Below, piece by piece: positions 1-7,501 of a stretch of 64,000 nt of DNA. Position numbers and translations under genes: made by a program. The notes beneath the pieces were generated by a model, which was given only the letters and a program-made list of their open reading frames with translations, had not been told where the DNA came from and did not search any database. Origin of the DNA: Leptothrix cholodnii SP-6 (GTDB taxonomy: Bacteria; Pseudomonadota; Gammaproteobacteria; Burkholderiales; Burkholderiaceae_C); the NCBI RefSeq assembly GCF_000019785.1, contig NC_010524.1, positions 1,922,001-1,986,000 of the forward strand. Direction: 5' to 3'. Position 1 is the stretch's first letter. Every line of letters starts with the position of its first letter.

Positions 1-1
1 C

Positions 2-67
2 CTGGCGTTGCAGCGGCGCACCCGGCGCGCCAGCGGCCTGCCCGATCTGCTGGCGGCCGGCGCCTGA
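2..67 (+). CDS. 3' end of an unidentified gene (partial)
   Basis: The first 67 bases read as the last 21 codons of a frame on the plus strand that is open from the window edge to a TGA at 65-67, ending in Leu-Ala-Ala-Gly-Ala. It converges on the binding-protein gene that starts 31 bases further on from the opposite strand. Too little is present to name the product, and an open stretch this short could occur by chance in GC-rich DNA. Confidence 0.35.
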   Translation: MALQRRTRRASGLPDLLAAGA

Positions 68-97
68 CCCGACGTGATGCGCCGCGGCTGAGCGCGC

Positions 98-1276
98 TCA
101 CATCTTGCAGCCGCGCGCCGGATCGGCCAGGCCCTTGGCGGCCACGCCGATCGCCTTGTTGGCCTTGCCGACCACCTGGCGCAGGTAGAAATCCTGCACC
201 GGGTTGTGGGCGCGGCTCAAGGTGAACGGGCCGCGCGGGCTGTCGATCCGGGCCGCTTCCATCGCCTTGACCAGGCCGTCGCGGTTCTTGATGTCGCCCT
301 TGACCGCGGTGAGCCCGGCGCCCAGCAGCTGCGCCGCGTCGTAGCCCTGCACGGCGTAGACGTCGGGCTGCAGCTTGTAGGTCTTGGCGTACTGCAGGCG
401 GAAGGCCTGGTCGCGCTTGTTGCTCAGGTCGTCGGCATAGTGCAGCGCGGTGACGATGCCCTGGGCGGCGTCGCCCTGCGCCTCGAGCGTGCCGTCGGTC
501 AGGAAACCCGAGGCGTAGAGCGGGATCCTGTCCTTCAGGCCGGCGGCCTGCCAGTCCTTGACGAACTTGACCGCGCCGGCGCCGGCGAAGAAGACGAACG
601 CGACGTCGGGCTTGAGCGCCGCCACCTCGGTCAGCAGGGCCTGGAACTCGACCGTCGGGAACGCCAGGTTGAGTTCCTTCACGACCTTGCCGCCACCGCC
701 CTCGAAGGCCTCCTTGAAGCCGCGCACGGTCTCGTCGCCGGCGGCGTATTTCCAGGTCAGCGTGACGGCGGTCTTGAACTTGCGCTCGCCGGCCACCTTG
801 CCGATGGCGTAACCCGGCTGCCAGTTGCTGAACGAACTGCGGAAGATGTTGGGCGCGCACAGCGCGCCGGTGACGGCATCGGCGCCGGCGTTGGGCACGA
901 TCAGCAGGGTGTTGTTGTCCTTGGCGACCTTGGCCATCGCCATCGCCACGCCCGAGTGCACGCTGCCGACCATGACGTCGACCTGGTCGCGCTTGACCAG
1001 CTTGTTGGCGTTGTCGGATGCCTTGGCCGGGTCGGACTCGTCGTCGACCTTGAAGAACTCGACCTGCCGGCCACCGAGCTGGCCACCCTGTTCGTCGAGG
1101 TACTGGCGAAAGCCGTTCTCGATCGCCACGCCGAGTGCGGCGTAGGTGCCGGTGTAGGGCAGCATCAGGCCGACCTTGATCTTTTCCTGCGCGATCGTCG
1201 CACCGGCCAGCGGCAGCAGCGCGAGGGCGAGCAGGCGGCGGGCCAGGCGGGTCGGGTGTTGAGCTCGGTGGTTCAT
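98..1276 (-). CDS. ABC-type branched-chain amino acid-like substrate-binding protein (LivK family)
   Basis: A 392-residue periplasmic binding protein of the type I fold (Peripl_BP_6 family). A typical Sec signal peptide occupies about residues 1-29 (Arg-rich start, LLALALLPLAG core, Ala-x-Ala before QEKIKVG). The mature part begins KVGLMLPYTGTYAALG, the usual opening of LivK/amide-type receptors. The ATG at 1274-1276 is chosen because an AGGAGA ribosome site sits just before it; the frame stays open upstream without coding character. No LivHMGF membrane or ATPase genes are next to it, and the neighbours are TRAP permease genes, so it is either an orphan receptor or serves a transporter encoded elsewhere. 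The ligand cannot be told from sequence; related receptors bind amino acids, amides or aromatic acids. Confidence 0.85.
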   Translation of the reverse strand: MNHRAQHPTRLARRLLALALLPLAGATIAQEKIKVGLMLPYTGTYAALGVAIENGFRQYLDEQGGQLGGRQVEFFKVDDESDPAKASDNANKLVKRDQVDVMVGSVHSGVAMAMAKVAKDNNTLLIVPNAGADAVTGALCAPNIFRSSFSNWQPGYAIGKVAGERKFKTAVTLTWKYAAGDETVRGFKEAFEGGGGKVVKELNLAFPTVEFQALLTEVAALKPDVAFVFFAGAGAVKFVKDWQAAGLKDRIPLYASGFLTDGTLEAQGDAAQGIVTALHYADDLSNKRDQAFRLQYAKTYKLQPDVYAVQGYDAAQLLGAGLTAVKGDIKNRDGLVKAMEAARIDSPRGPFTLSRAHNPVQDFYLRQVVGKANKAIGVAAKGLADPARGCKM

Positions 1277-1383
1277 GCGGGTCTCCTTTTGTGGGCGGAC
1301 GATGCATGAAAAGAGCGGGCGCAACCATCCGGGCTTGCGCCGGGGCGTGGCAGGCGGCGTCGCCGCAGTCGCGGCGCAGCCAC

Positions 1384-1419
1384 AAAAAAAGCGGTGGGAC
1401 GCTTGCGCGCCACCACCGC
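1384..1419 (-). terminator. Rho-independent terminator after dctM
   Basis: Read on the minus strand, GCGGTGG pairs with CCACCGC (1391-1397 and 1413-1419) around a 15-nt loop that can itself pair partly, followed by a run of seven T (1384-1390). It lies 45 bases beyond the dctM stop codon and ahead of the LivK-type gene, so it separates the TRAP operon from the binding protein. Confidence 0.75.
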
Positions 1420-1463
1420 CGGTGTCGATGCCCGCGGCGCCGCCGAAGCGGCTGCCGCTGCGG

Positions 1464-3209
1464 TCACTTCTTCTCTTCGTCCTTCGGCAGGTCCTTGAAG
1501 GCGTCCATCGGATCGGGCTCCTTGGCCTCGCCGCTGCCGCCGGGGTTGTTGGCCGACTTCTCGAACATCGAGTTCGGGTCGACCTCGGGTGCCGTCTCCT
1601 GGGTCTGGAACTCGATCTGGACGTCGTCGATGTTGATCGCTTCCTTCTTGCCCAGGCCACCCGAGACCAGGTCCGGGAAGGCGATGAGCAGGCCCACCAT
1701 GATGACCTGGATCACCACGAACGGCACCGCGCCCCAGTAGATCTGGCCGGTGGTGACCTTGGGGATCATCTGGCCGGTCAGGCGGTCCTTGTAGTCCTTG
1801 TTGGGCGCCACGCTGCGCAGGTAGAACAGCGCGAAGCCGAACGGCGGGTGCATGAACGAGGTCTGCATGTTGACCGCCAGCAGCACGCCGAACCAGACCA
1901 GGTCGATGCCCAGCGCCGCGGCCACCGGGCCCAGCAGCGGCACGACGATGAAGCTCAGCTCGAAGAAGTCGAGGAAGAACGCCAGCACGAAGATCAGGAT
2001 GTTGACCACGATCAGGAAGCCGACCTGGCCGCCGGGCAGGCCGGTGAGCAGGTGTTCGACCCACTTCGGACCGTCGACACCCTGGAAGCTCAGGCTGAAG
2101 ACCGTCGAGCCGACCAGGATGAAGACCACGAAGGTGGCCAGCTTCATGGTCGAGTCCATCGCCTGGCGCAGCAGCTTCATGTCCAGGCGACGACGGCCCA
2201 GCGCCATCAACAGGGCGCCGACGGCACCCATCGCGCCGCCTTCGGTCGGCGTGGCGATGCCCAGGAAGATCGTGCCCAGCACCAGGAAGATCAGCGCCAG
2301 CGGCGGGATCAGCACGAAGGTGACACGCTCGGCCATCTTCGACAGCAGCTTCAGGCCGATGGCCTTGTTGATCACCGACAGCAGGAATGCGACACCCACG
2401 CCGACGCACATCGACACGACGATCAGCTCGTCGGTCGGCGTGGTGTCGGGGCGGGTCTTGGCGAAGGCCACGGCCAGCGCGGTCGACAGCAGCACCAGCA
2501 CGCCCAGCGAGGGCAGGCCGGAGTCGCCGTTGTCTTCACGGATGGTGCGGGCTTCTTTCGGCAGCGCCGGCACCCAGGTGGGTTTCCAGAGGCTGATCAG
2601 CGCGATGTAGCCGACGTACAGGCCGGTCAGCACGAAGCCGGGGATGAAGGCGCCCTTGTAGAGGTCACCCACGCTCTGGCCGAGCTGGTCGGCCATGATG
2701 ATCAGCACCAGCGACGGCGGGATGATCTGCGCCAGCGTGCCCGAGGCGGCGATCACGCCGCTGGCGATGCGGCGGTCGTAGCCGTAGCGCAGCATGATGG
2801 GCAGCGAGATCAGGCCCATCGAGATCACCGAGGCCGCCACCACGCCGGTGGTGGCCGCAAGCATGGCGCCGACGAAGATCACCGCGTAGGCCAGGCCACC
2901 GCGGATCGGGCCGAACAGTTGGCCGATGGTGTCGAGCAGGTCTTCGGCCATGCCGGAGCGCTCGAGGATCAGTCCCATGAAGGTGAAGAACGGGATCGCC
3001 AGCAGCGTGTCGTTCTGCATGATGCCGAAGATCCGCAGCGGCAGGGCCTGGATCAGCGCGGCCGGCAGCAGGCCCAGCTCGATGCCGATGAAGCCGAACA
3101 CCAGGCCGCAGGCGCCCAGCGAGAAGGCCACCGAGTAGCCCATCAGCAGGAAGACGATCAGCCCCATGAACATGATGGGGGCCATGTTGGCCGAGAGGAA
3201 CTCGATCAT
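1464..3209 (-). CDS. dctM: TRAP transporter large permease subunit (DctM)
   Basis: The 581-residue DctM subunit of a tripartite ATP-independent periplasmic transporter, the Na+- or H+-coupled inner-membrane pore. About a dozen hydrophobic segments are visible from the N-terminus onward. The protein is longer than the usual roughly 430 residues: the last approximately 80 residues form a hydrophilic, acidic-basic tail ending KDLPKDEEKK, as in the enlarged DctM subclass. It overlaps dctQ by four bases (ATGA at 3206-3209), so the two are translationally coupled. No DctP extracytoplasmic receptor gene is present in the window; the LivK-type gene downstream is of a different fold. Substrate unknown; family members carry C4-dicarboxylates, keto acids or related anions. 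Confidence 0.92.
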   Translation of the reverse strand: MIEFLSANMAPIMFMGLIVFLLMGYSVAFSLGACGLVFGFIGIELGLLPAALIQALPLRIFGIMQNDTLLAIPFFTFMGLILERSGMAEDLLDTIGQLFGPIRGGLAYAVIFVGAMLAATTGVVAASVISMGLISLPIMLRYGYDRRIASGVIAASGTLAQIIPPSLVLIIMADQLGQSVGDLYKGAFIPGFVLTGLYVGYIALISLWKPTWVPALPKEARTIREDNGDSGLPSLGVLVLLSTALAVAFAKTRPDTTPTDELIVVSMCVGVGVAFLLSVINKAIGLKLLSKMAERVTFVLIPPLALIFLVLGTIFLGIATPTEGGAMGAVGALLMALGRRRLDMKLLRQAMDSTMKLATFVVFILVGSTVFSLSFQGVDGPKWVEHLLTGLPGGQVGFLIVVNILIFVLAFFLDFFELSFIVVPLLGPVAAALGIDLVWFGVLLAVNMQTSFMHPPFGFALFYLRSVAPNKDYKDRLTGQMIPKVTTGQIYWGAVPFVVIQVIMVGLLIAFPDLVSGGLGKKEAINIDDVQIEFQTQETAPEVDPNSMFEKSANNPGGSGEAKEPDPMDAFKDLPKDEEKK

Positions 3210-3799
3210 TTCTTGGCTCCTTCAGCCGCGGCACGGATCGCTTCGGCGAGTTCTTCTTCGGCGGTCTTGGCCAGTTTCTTCTCGGTCGGATCGTCGATCA
3301 GCCCCTTCAGGAAGGCGACGCGCTTGATCAGCTCGGAGATGCCTTGCAGGCCGAGCAGCGCAAAGCCGATCGGCAGCATCGCGTACACCGGCCAGCGGAT
3401 CAGGCCGCCGGCGTTGGACGACATCTCGCCGGTCAGCCAGGCCTTGACCACCAGCGGCCACGACAGGTCGATCACGACCAGCACGAGCGGGAACAGGAAG
3501 GCGACGATGCCGAAGATCTCGATCTTGATCTGCGTGCGCTTGGTGAAGCGGTGCAGGATGACGTCGATCTTGACGTGCTCCTGGCGCAGCATGGTGTAGC
3601 CCGCCGCCAGCAGGAACATCGCGGCGAACAGGTACCACTGGATTTCGAGGTAGGCGTTGGAGCTGACGTTGAAGGCCTTGCGCACCACCGCGTTGATCGC
3701 GGAAATGAGCACGGCCGCCAACACCAGCCACGACGCCCAACGGCCGATGCGCTCGCTGAGCGCATCGATCAGCTTGGACAGTTGAAGCAGGGCAGACAA
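3206..3799 (-). CDS. dctQ: TRAP transporter small permease subunit (DctQ)
   Basis: A four-helix integral membrane protein of 197 residues that pairs with DctM. No ATG lies at a sensible place: the first in-frame ATG candidates give a 34-residue soluble extension with no homology feel, whereas a TTG at 3797-3799 is preceded by GGAGGA seven bases upstream. The TTG start gives LSALLQLSKLIDALSERIGR, the normal amphipathic N-terminus ahead of helix 1. Helix 1 (about 22-42) and helix 2 (about 55-77) match the DctQ pattern, and a charged tail of about 40 residues with many Glu and Lys follows the last helix. Stop and dctM start overlap. The upstream DNA holds four short direct repeats (see 3907-3942) that could be operator sites. 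Confidence 0.88.
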   Translation of the reverse strand: MSALLQLSKLIDALSERIGRWASWLVLAAVLISAINAVVRKAFNVSSNAYLEIQWYLFAAMFLLAAGYTMLRQEHVKIDVILHRFTKRTQIKIEIFGIVAFLFPLVLVVIDLSWPLVVKAWLTGEMSSNAGGLIRWPVYAMLPIGFALLGLQGISELIKRVAFLKGLIDDPTEKKLAKTAEEELAEAIRAAAEGAKK

Positions 3800-3906
3800 G
3801 GAAAAGTCCTCCGGAGAGTGATTGAAACCATCGGGCGGCGCAGGGCAGACCGCCTGTTGCGATGGGGGCGTATGACACTCGAAAACCCTTAGAGTGCCCA
3901 TCGGGT

Positions 3907-3942
3907 GTTACGACTACGCGGCACTACGCAAGCAAGGTTACG
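3907..3942. promoter_or_regulatory. Four short direct repeats upstream of dctQ, possible regulator sites
   Basis: In the 164-bp gap between dctQ and the response-regulator gene, the hexamer (G/A)(T/C)TACG occurs four times in the same orientation: 3907-3912, 3913-3918, 3923-3928 and 3937-3942. The last two are followed by CAAGC. NarL/FixJ-type regulators often bind arrays of short sites, and such a regulator is encoded next door, so these are plausible operators for the TRAP operon. No convincing -10/-35 pair was identified. Confidence 0.4.
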
Positions 3943-3963
3943 CAAGCGCGCCGGCCGAGGTTT

Positions 3964-4608
3964 TCAGCGCGGCGGATCGCCGCCCGGCGCGTCGCCGTGG
4001 GTGCGGCAGCGCTCCACCGCGTAGCGGATCAGCTCGGCCTGGCCGGCGATCTTGAGCTTGCGGCGGATGTTCTGGCGGTGGGTCTCGACGGTGCGCACGC
4101 TGAGGTCGAACTGCGCCGCGATCTGCTTGCTCGACAGCCCGCGTGCCAGGCCGTTGAGGATCTCGCTCTCGCGCTCGGACAGCAGCGGGCGCGGATCGTC
4201 GGTGCGGGCCCCCGCTGCGCGGGTGAGCTGGGTGCTGAGGTAGTTGCCACCCGCGCCGATGGCCTCGATGGCCGCGAAGATCTCGCTCGACGGGCCGTCC
4301 TTGAGCACGTAGCCACGCGCGCCCGCCTGCAGCGCCTGGTGCACGTATTCGGGGTTGTCGTACATGCTGAGCATCAGCACCGCCAGCCCCGGGTGCAGGC
4401 GCTGCAGCTCGGCGGTGAGGTGGATGCCGTTGGTGTGCTTCATGCCGATGTCCATCAGCACCAGGTCGGGTTGCAGCTCGGCCACCCGCAGCAGGGCTTC
4501 GTCGGCCTGGGCGGCTTCGCCGACCACCTCGAGGGCGGGCTGGCTGGCGAGCAGGGCGCGCACGCCCTCGCGCACCAGCGCATGGTCATCCACCAGCACG
4601 ATGCGCAT
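3964..4608 (-). CDS. NarL/FixJ-family response regulator
   Basis: A 214-residue two-component response regulator. The receiver domain (about 1-120) has the acidic pair D7-D8, phospho-acceptor D53 in LVLMDIGM, and conserved K103 in GYVLKDG. A LuxR-type helix-turn-helix follows at about 145-205 (LSERESEILNGLARGLSSKQ then VETHRQNIRRKL). The ATG at 4606-4608 starts MRIVLVDDH, the standard receiver opening. It overlaps the 3' end of the sensor-kinase gene by 23 bases, so kinase and regulator form an operon. Position just upstream of dctQM, with repeats between, suggests that it controls the TRAP transporter; this is inference. Confidence 0.93.
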   Translation of the reverse strand: MRIVLVDDHALVREGVRALLASQPALEVVGEAAQADEALLRVAELQPDLVLMDIGMKHTNGIHLTAELQRLHPGLAVLMLSMYDNPEYVHQALQAGARGYVLKDGPSSEIFAAIEAIGAGGNYLSTQLTRAAGARTDDPRPLLSERESEILNGLARGLSSKQIAAQFDLSVRTVETHRQNIRRKLKIAGQAELIRYAVERCRTHGDAPGGDPPR

Positions 4609-6091
4609 GGTTGCGGTCTCCTGATCCGGGGTGTTGGGCGTCGGCCGGGGTGCCGTTCTGGCGCTCGGCCGCCGCAAAGCGGCGGATGGCGGCGGTCGGC
4701 ACCTGGGCGATGACGCGGGTCGAGCCGGGCTGCGATTGCACCGTGAGCTGGCCACCGATCGAGGCCATGCGCTCGCGCATGTTGCGCTGGCCGATGCCGC
4801 GGCGCGGATCGAGCTGCAGCGCCTGGGTGTCGTAGCCCACGCCGTCGTCCTGCACCGTCAGGCGCACGCCGGCGGGGCCGAAGATCAGCCGCAGGTCGAC
4901 CCGGCTGGCACGGGCGTGGCGCTCGATGTTGGTCAGTGCCTCCTGCGTGATGCGGAACAGCACCGTCTTGATGTCTTCGGGCAGCGTCTGTTCGGGCCCG
5001 CGCAGGCGCATGAAAAACGCCAGTTCGGCGTGTTCGGCGAACTCCTCGCCCAGGTAGCGCAGCGCCGCGGGCAGGCCGAAGGTGTCGAGCACGGTGGGGC
5101 GCAGGCGGTGCGAGAGGGTGCGCACCTCGCTGAGCGCCTCGTCGATGCGCTCGCGCGCCTTGTCGAGCGTCGGTGGCGGGGCCTGCAGGTTGCGCTTGAG
5201 GTGGCCGATGGCGCTGTCCATCAGCAGCTTGATCGACACCAGCGTCTGGCCGGTGCCGTCGTGCAGTTCGCGCGACAGGTGGGCGCGTTCGTTCTCTTGC
5301 GACTGCACCACCTGGTGCGCCATCAGCTGCAGCTGGGCGTCGGCGGCGCGGTATTCGCTGAGGTTGAGCGCCAGCGCGCAGGCCGACAGCAGGCTGATGC
5401 CCAGCAGCGCGATGCCGGCGATCCAGGCCATGGTGGCCCAGATGTTGGCCTGGCCCTGGCGCTCGAGCTGGTCGAGCGTGACCTGGATGTCGTCGAGGTA
5501 GAGCCCGGTGCCCATCATCCAGCCCCAGCGCGGCAGGCCCACCACGTAGCCGAGCTTGGGCGCGACCTGGCGCATGCTGGGCTTGTTCCAGACGTAGCGG
5601 AAGAAACCCTGGCCCTCGCGCGCCTTGGCGATCAGCGCCTGCACGACCGGACGGCCGTCGCGGTCGCGCACGTCCCAGAGGTTGGTGCCGACCAGCTCGG
5701 GCTGCGGCGGCAGCACGATGCACAGGCCGTCGAAGTCGTAGGCGAAGAAATAGCCGTCGCCGGCACCGGAGCTGAGCGAGGCCAGGATGCGCGCGGCCTC
5801 CTGCTTGGCCGCCGCGTCGTCGCGGCCGGAGTCGTAGATCGGCCGCACCATGCTGAGCGCGAGGTCGACGTAGCCACGCAGCTCGGCCTCCTTGCTGGCC
5901 ATGTAGGCCGATTCGACCAGCGCGCGCTCGCGCTGTGCCAGCTCCAGGGCCTGATGCCGCACGGCCAGCGCGATCAGCAGCAGCGACGCCACCAGCGGCA
6001 GCACCGCCAGCAGCAGGATCTTCTTGCGCAGGCGGCGCGGGCCGGTGGCGTCGGCGCCGGCTCCGGGCCGAAGCAGCGCGCTCAGATCCAT
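4586..6091 (-). CDS. Cache-domain sensor histidine kinase (NarX/HisKA_3 type)
   Basis: A 501-residue membrane sensor kinase. Helix 1 spans about 23-43, helix 2 about 216-243, and between them lies a periplasmic single-cache-like domain of about 170 residues with the aromatic-rich motif GDGYFFAYD and PRWGWMMGTGLYLDDI, typical of sCache_2 sensors of small organic acids. After the second helix comes a HisKA_3 dimerisation domain with phospho-acceptor H277 in HLSRELHDGTGQTL and an HATPase_c domain with the N-box (LTNIERHA) and G-boxes (VQDDGVGYD, GIGQRNMRERM). It is the first gene of a two-gene operon with the response regulator. The ligand is unknown; cache sensors next to TRAP genes often detect the transported carboxylate. 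Confidence 0.92.
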   Translation of the reverse strand: MDLSALLRPGAGADATGPRRLRKKILLLAVLPLVASLLLIALAVRHQALELAQRERALVESAYMASKEAELRGYVDLALSMVRPIYDSGRDDAAAKQEAARILASLSSGAGDGYFFAYDFDGLCIVLPPQPELVGTNLWDVRDRDGRPVVQALIAKAREGQGFFRYVWNKPSMRQVAPKLGYVVGLPRWGWMMGTGLYLDDIQVTLDQLERQGQANIWATMAWIAGIALLGISLLSACALALNLSEYRAADAQLQLMAHQVVQSQENERAHLSRELHDGTGQTLVSIKLLMDSAIGHLKRNLQAPPPTLDKARERIDEALSEVRTLSHRLRPTVLDTFGLPAALRYLGEEFAEHAELAFFMRLRGPEQTLPEDIKTVLFRITQEALTNIERHARASRVDLRLIFGPAGVRLTVQDDGVGYDTQALQLDPRRGIGQRNMRERMASIGGQLTVQSQPGSTRVIAQVPTAAIRRFAAAERQNGTPADAQHPGSGDRNHAHRAGG

Positions 6092-6106
6092 CGCGTGGCG
6101 ACAGGT

Positions 6107-6457
6107 TCAGCGCAGCGCGCTGGCGGCCACGAACAGCTTGGTCGAGCGCGCGCCGCTGCGGCAGAACGCCAGCACCGGGGTCGGCAACTCGGCCAGCAGG
6201 CGGGCGAAGGCGGCGATCTCGTCGGGGCTCTGGTAGCCGCCCGACACCGGCAGGTGGGCGTAGCGCAGGCCGGCCGCCAGCGCTGCGGCCTCGATGGCCG
6301 CGCTGGTGGGCTGGTCCGGGCCACCTTCGAAATCGGGCCGGTTGTTGACCACGCTGCGGAACCCGGCTGCAGCCACTGCGGCCATCGCGTCGGGCGTGAG
6401 TTGCGGGGCGACACAGACCTCGTCGGTCAGGCGCTGGACAGGCAGGGGGGCGTTCAT
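6107..6457 (-). CDS. BLH-like phosphatase / TIGR01244-type sulfur-transferase family protein
   Basis: A 116-residue protein of the DUF442 (beta-lactamase hydrolase-like phosphatase) family, which has a dual-specificity phosphatase fold. The visible P-loop is FCRSGARS, matching C-x5-R with the catalytic cysteine at about residue 99. The N-terminal QPxLTPDAMAAVAAAGFRSV and VVNNRPDFEG segments also match the family. Members are found alone or fused to persulfide dioxygenases and act in sulfide handling; the substrate of this stand-alone form is not established. It ends 15 bases before the sensor-kinase gene start and may be read with it. Confidence 0.8.
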   Translation of the reverse strand: MNAPLPVQRLTDEVCVAPQLTPDAMAAVAAAGFRSVVNNRPDFEGGPDQPTSAAIEAAALAAGLRYAHLPVSGGYQSPDEIAAFARLLAELPTPVLAFCRSGARSTKLFVAASALR

Positions 6458-6502
6458 CGTGGCGGGCTCGAAACGGTCGGGATGGGCGAGCTTAGCGCGG
6501 GA

Positions 6503-6949
6503 TCAGGGCTGCAGCGCGCGCTTGACCGCGGCCGACACCAGGCCCATGTCGGCATTGCCGCTGAAGCGCTGCTTGGCCGCACCCATCACGCGGCCCATGT
6601 CGGCCGGCCCCTTGGCGCCGAGTTCGGCCACCATCGCGCGCACGGCGGCGTCGACCTCGTCGGCGCTCAGGCGGGCCGGCAGATAGCCTTCGAGCACCAG
6701 CAGCTCGGCGCTTTCCTTGGCCACCAGGTCGTCGCGGCCGGCCTGGGCGAACTGGCTGATCGAGTCCTTGCGCTGCTTGATCAGCTTGTCGACGATGGCG
6801 ATCACCATCGCGTCGTCGAGCGTCACGCGCTCGTCGACTTCCTTCTGCTTGAGCGCCGACAGCAGCAGGCGGATCGTGCCCAGGCGCTCGGCCTCGCGGG
6901 CGCGCATGGCGGTCTTCATGTCTTCGGTGATGCGTTCTTTCAGGCTCAT
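6503..6949 (-). CDS. GatB/YqeY domain-containing protein
   Basis: A 148-residue YqeY-family protein that resembles the tail domain of the GatB subunit of glutamyl/aspartyl-tRNA amidotransferase. The opening MSLKERITEDMKTAMRAREA and the segment FSGNADMGLVSAAVKRAL near the C-terminus are diagnostic. Length is normal. Its position after rpsU is a conserved arrangement in betaproteobacteria (rpsU-yqeY-dnaG in many), although dnaG is not here. The molecular role is not well defined; a tRNA-related function is assumed from homology. Confidence 0.9.
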   Translation of the reverse strand: MSLKERITEDMKTAMRAREAERLGTIRLLLSALKQKEVDERVTLDDAMVIAIVDKLIKQRKDSISQFAQAGRDDLVAKESAELLVLEGYLPARLSADEVDAAVRAMVAELGAKGPADMGRVMGAAKQRFSGNADMGLVSAAVKRALQP

Positions 6950-6983
6950 GGCAGCTTCCTCGCGGGGGATGGATCGGTTCCAG

Positions 6984-7019
6984 AAACAACAAAGCCCGTC
7001 ACGGCGTCCCGTGCGGGCT
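6984..7019 (-). terminator. Rho-independent terminator after rpsU
   Basis: On the minus strand AGCCCGCACGG pairs with CCGTGACGGGCT (6993-7019, one bulged base) and is followed by TTTGTTGTTT. It sits between rpsU and the yqeY-like gene, so S21 can be expressed as a short separate transcript with partial read-through. Confidence 0.8.
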
Positions 7020-7078
7020 AGGTAACACCGTCCAGGGCGCGGATCACGAAGGATCGGGCCCGGGCTCTGGCACTGGCG

Positions 7079-7291
7079 TCAGTACAGCTTCTTGGGCAGC
7101 TGCATCGAACGCACGCGCTTGTAGTGGCGCTTGACGGCGGCTGCCTTCTTGCGCTTGCGCTCTGCGGTGGGCTTCTCGTAGAACTCGCGTGCGCGCAGTT
7201 CGGTCAGCAGGCCCAGCTTTTCGATGGTGCGCTTGAAGCGGCGCAGGGCAACGTCAAACGGTTCGTTTTCCTTGACACGGATGGTCGTCAT
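7079..7291 (-). CDS. rpsU: 30S ribosomal protein S21
   Basis: A 70-residue basic protein matching bacterial S21 over its whole length: [20 protein letters not shown] at the start, [20 protein letters not shown] in the middle and the short KLY tail. S21 binds the 3' end of 16S rRNA in the 30S platform and assists initiation. A consensus -10 box lies about 125 bases upstream and a terminator follows, so it is largely monocistronic. Confidence 0.98.
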
Positions 7292-7414
7292 GAACTAAAG
7301 GATCCTTCGGTTATGCCCTCGGTGGCCGGTGGTGCGTTTCGGGGTTCCGCGCGGACTGGAACTTCGACCCCCGCAATCACCAACTCGAACAGGCTCATTG
7401 CAGCAAAGACCAAA

Positions 7415-7420
7415 ATTATA
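7415..7420 (-). promoter_or_regulatory. Sigma-70 -10 element (TATAAT) upstream of rpsU
   Basis: The minus strand carries a perfect TATAAT at 7420-7415 in an otherwise GC-rich setting, about 125 bases before the rpsU start. The -35 region (about TATGCA) is a poor match, as is usual for such promoters in this GC range. It is the only gene-proximal candidate in the 210-bp gap between rpsU and the flavoprotein gene. Confidence 0.55.
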
Positions 7421-7501
7421 GACCGAGTCGCAGTCCCTGCATATTCATTTGAGTAATGCGACCTTTGAAACCGCTTTGCAGCGAGGGAATCGGGAAGATA
7501 T

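Noticed and set aside
98..1276. LivK-type gene as the missing DctP receptor of the TRAP transporter
   Set aside because: The fold (type I, Peripl_BP_6) differs from DctP, and a terminator separates it from dctM.
1275..3599. A very long open frame antisense to dctM and dctQ
   Set aside because: It mirrors the codon bias of the real genes: its protein is a string of His, Gln, Arg and Ala with no fold signals, and dctM/dctQ are unmistakable on the other strand.
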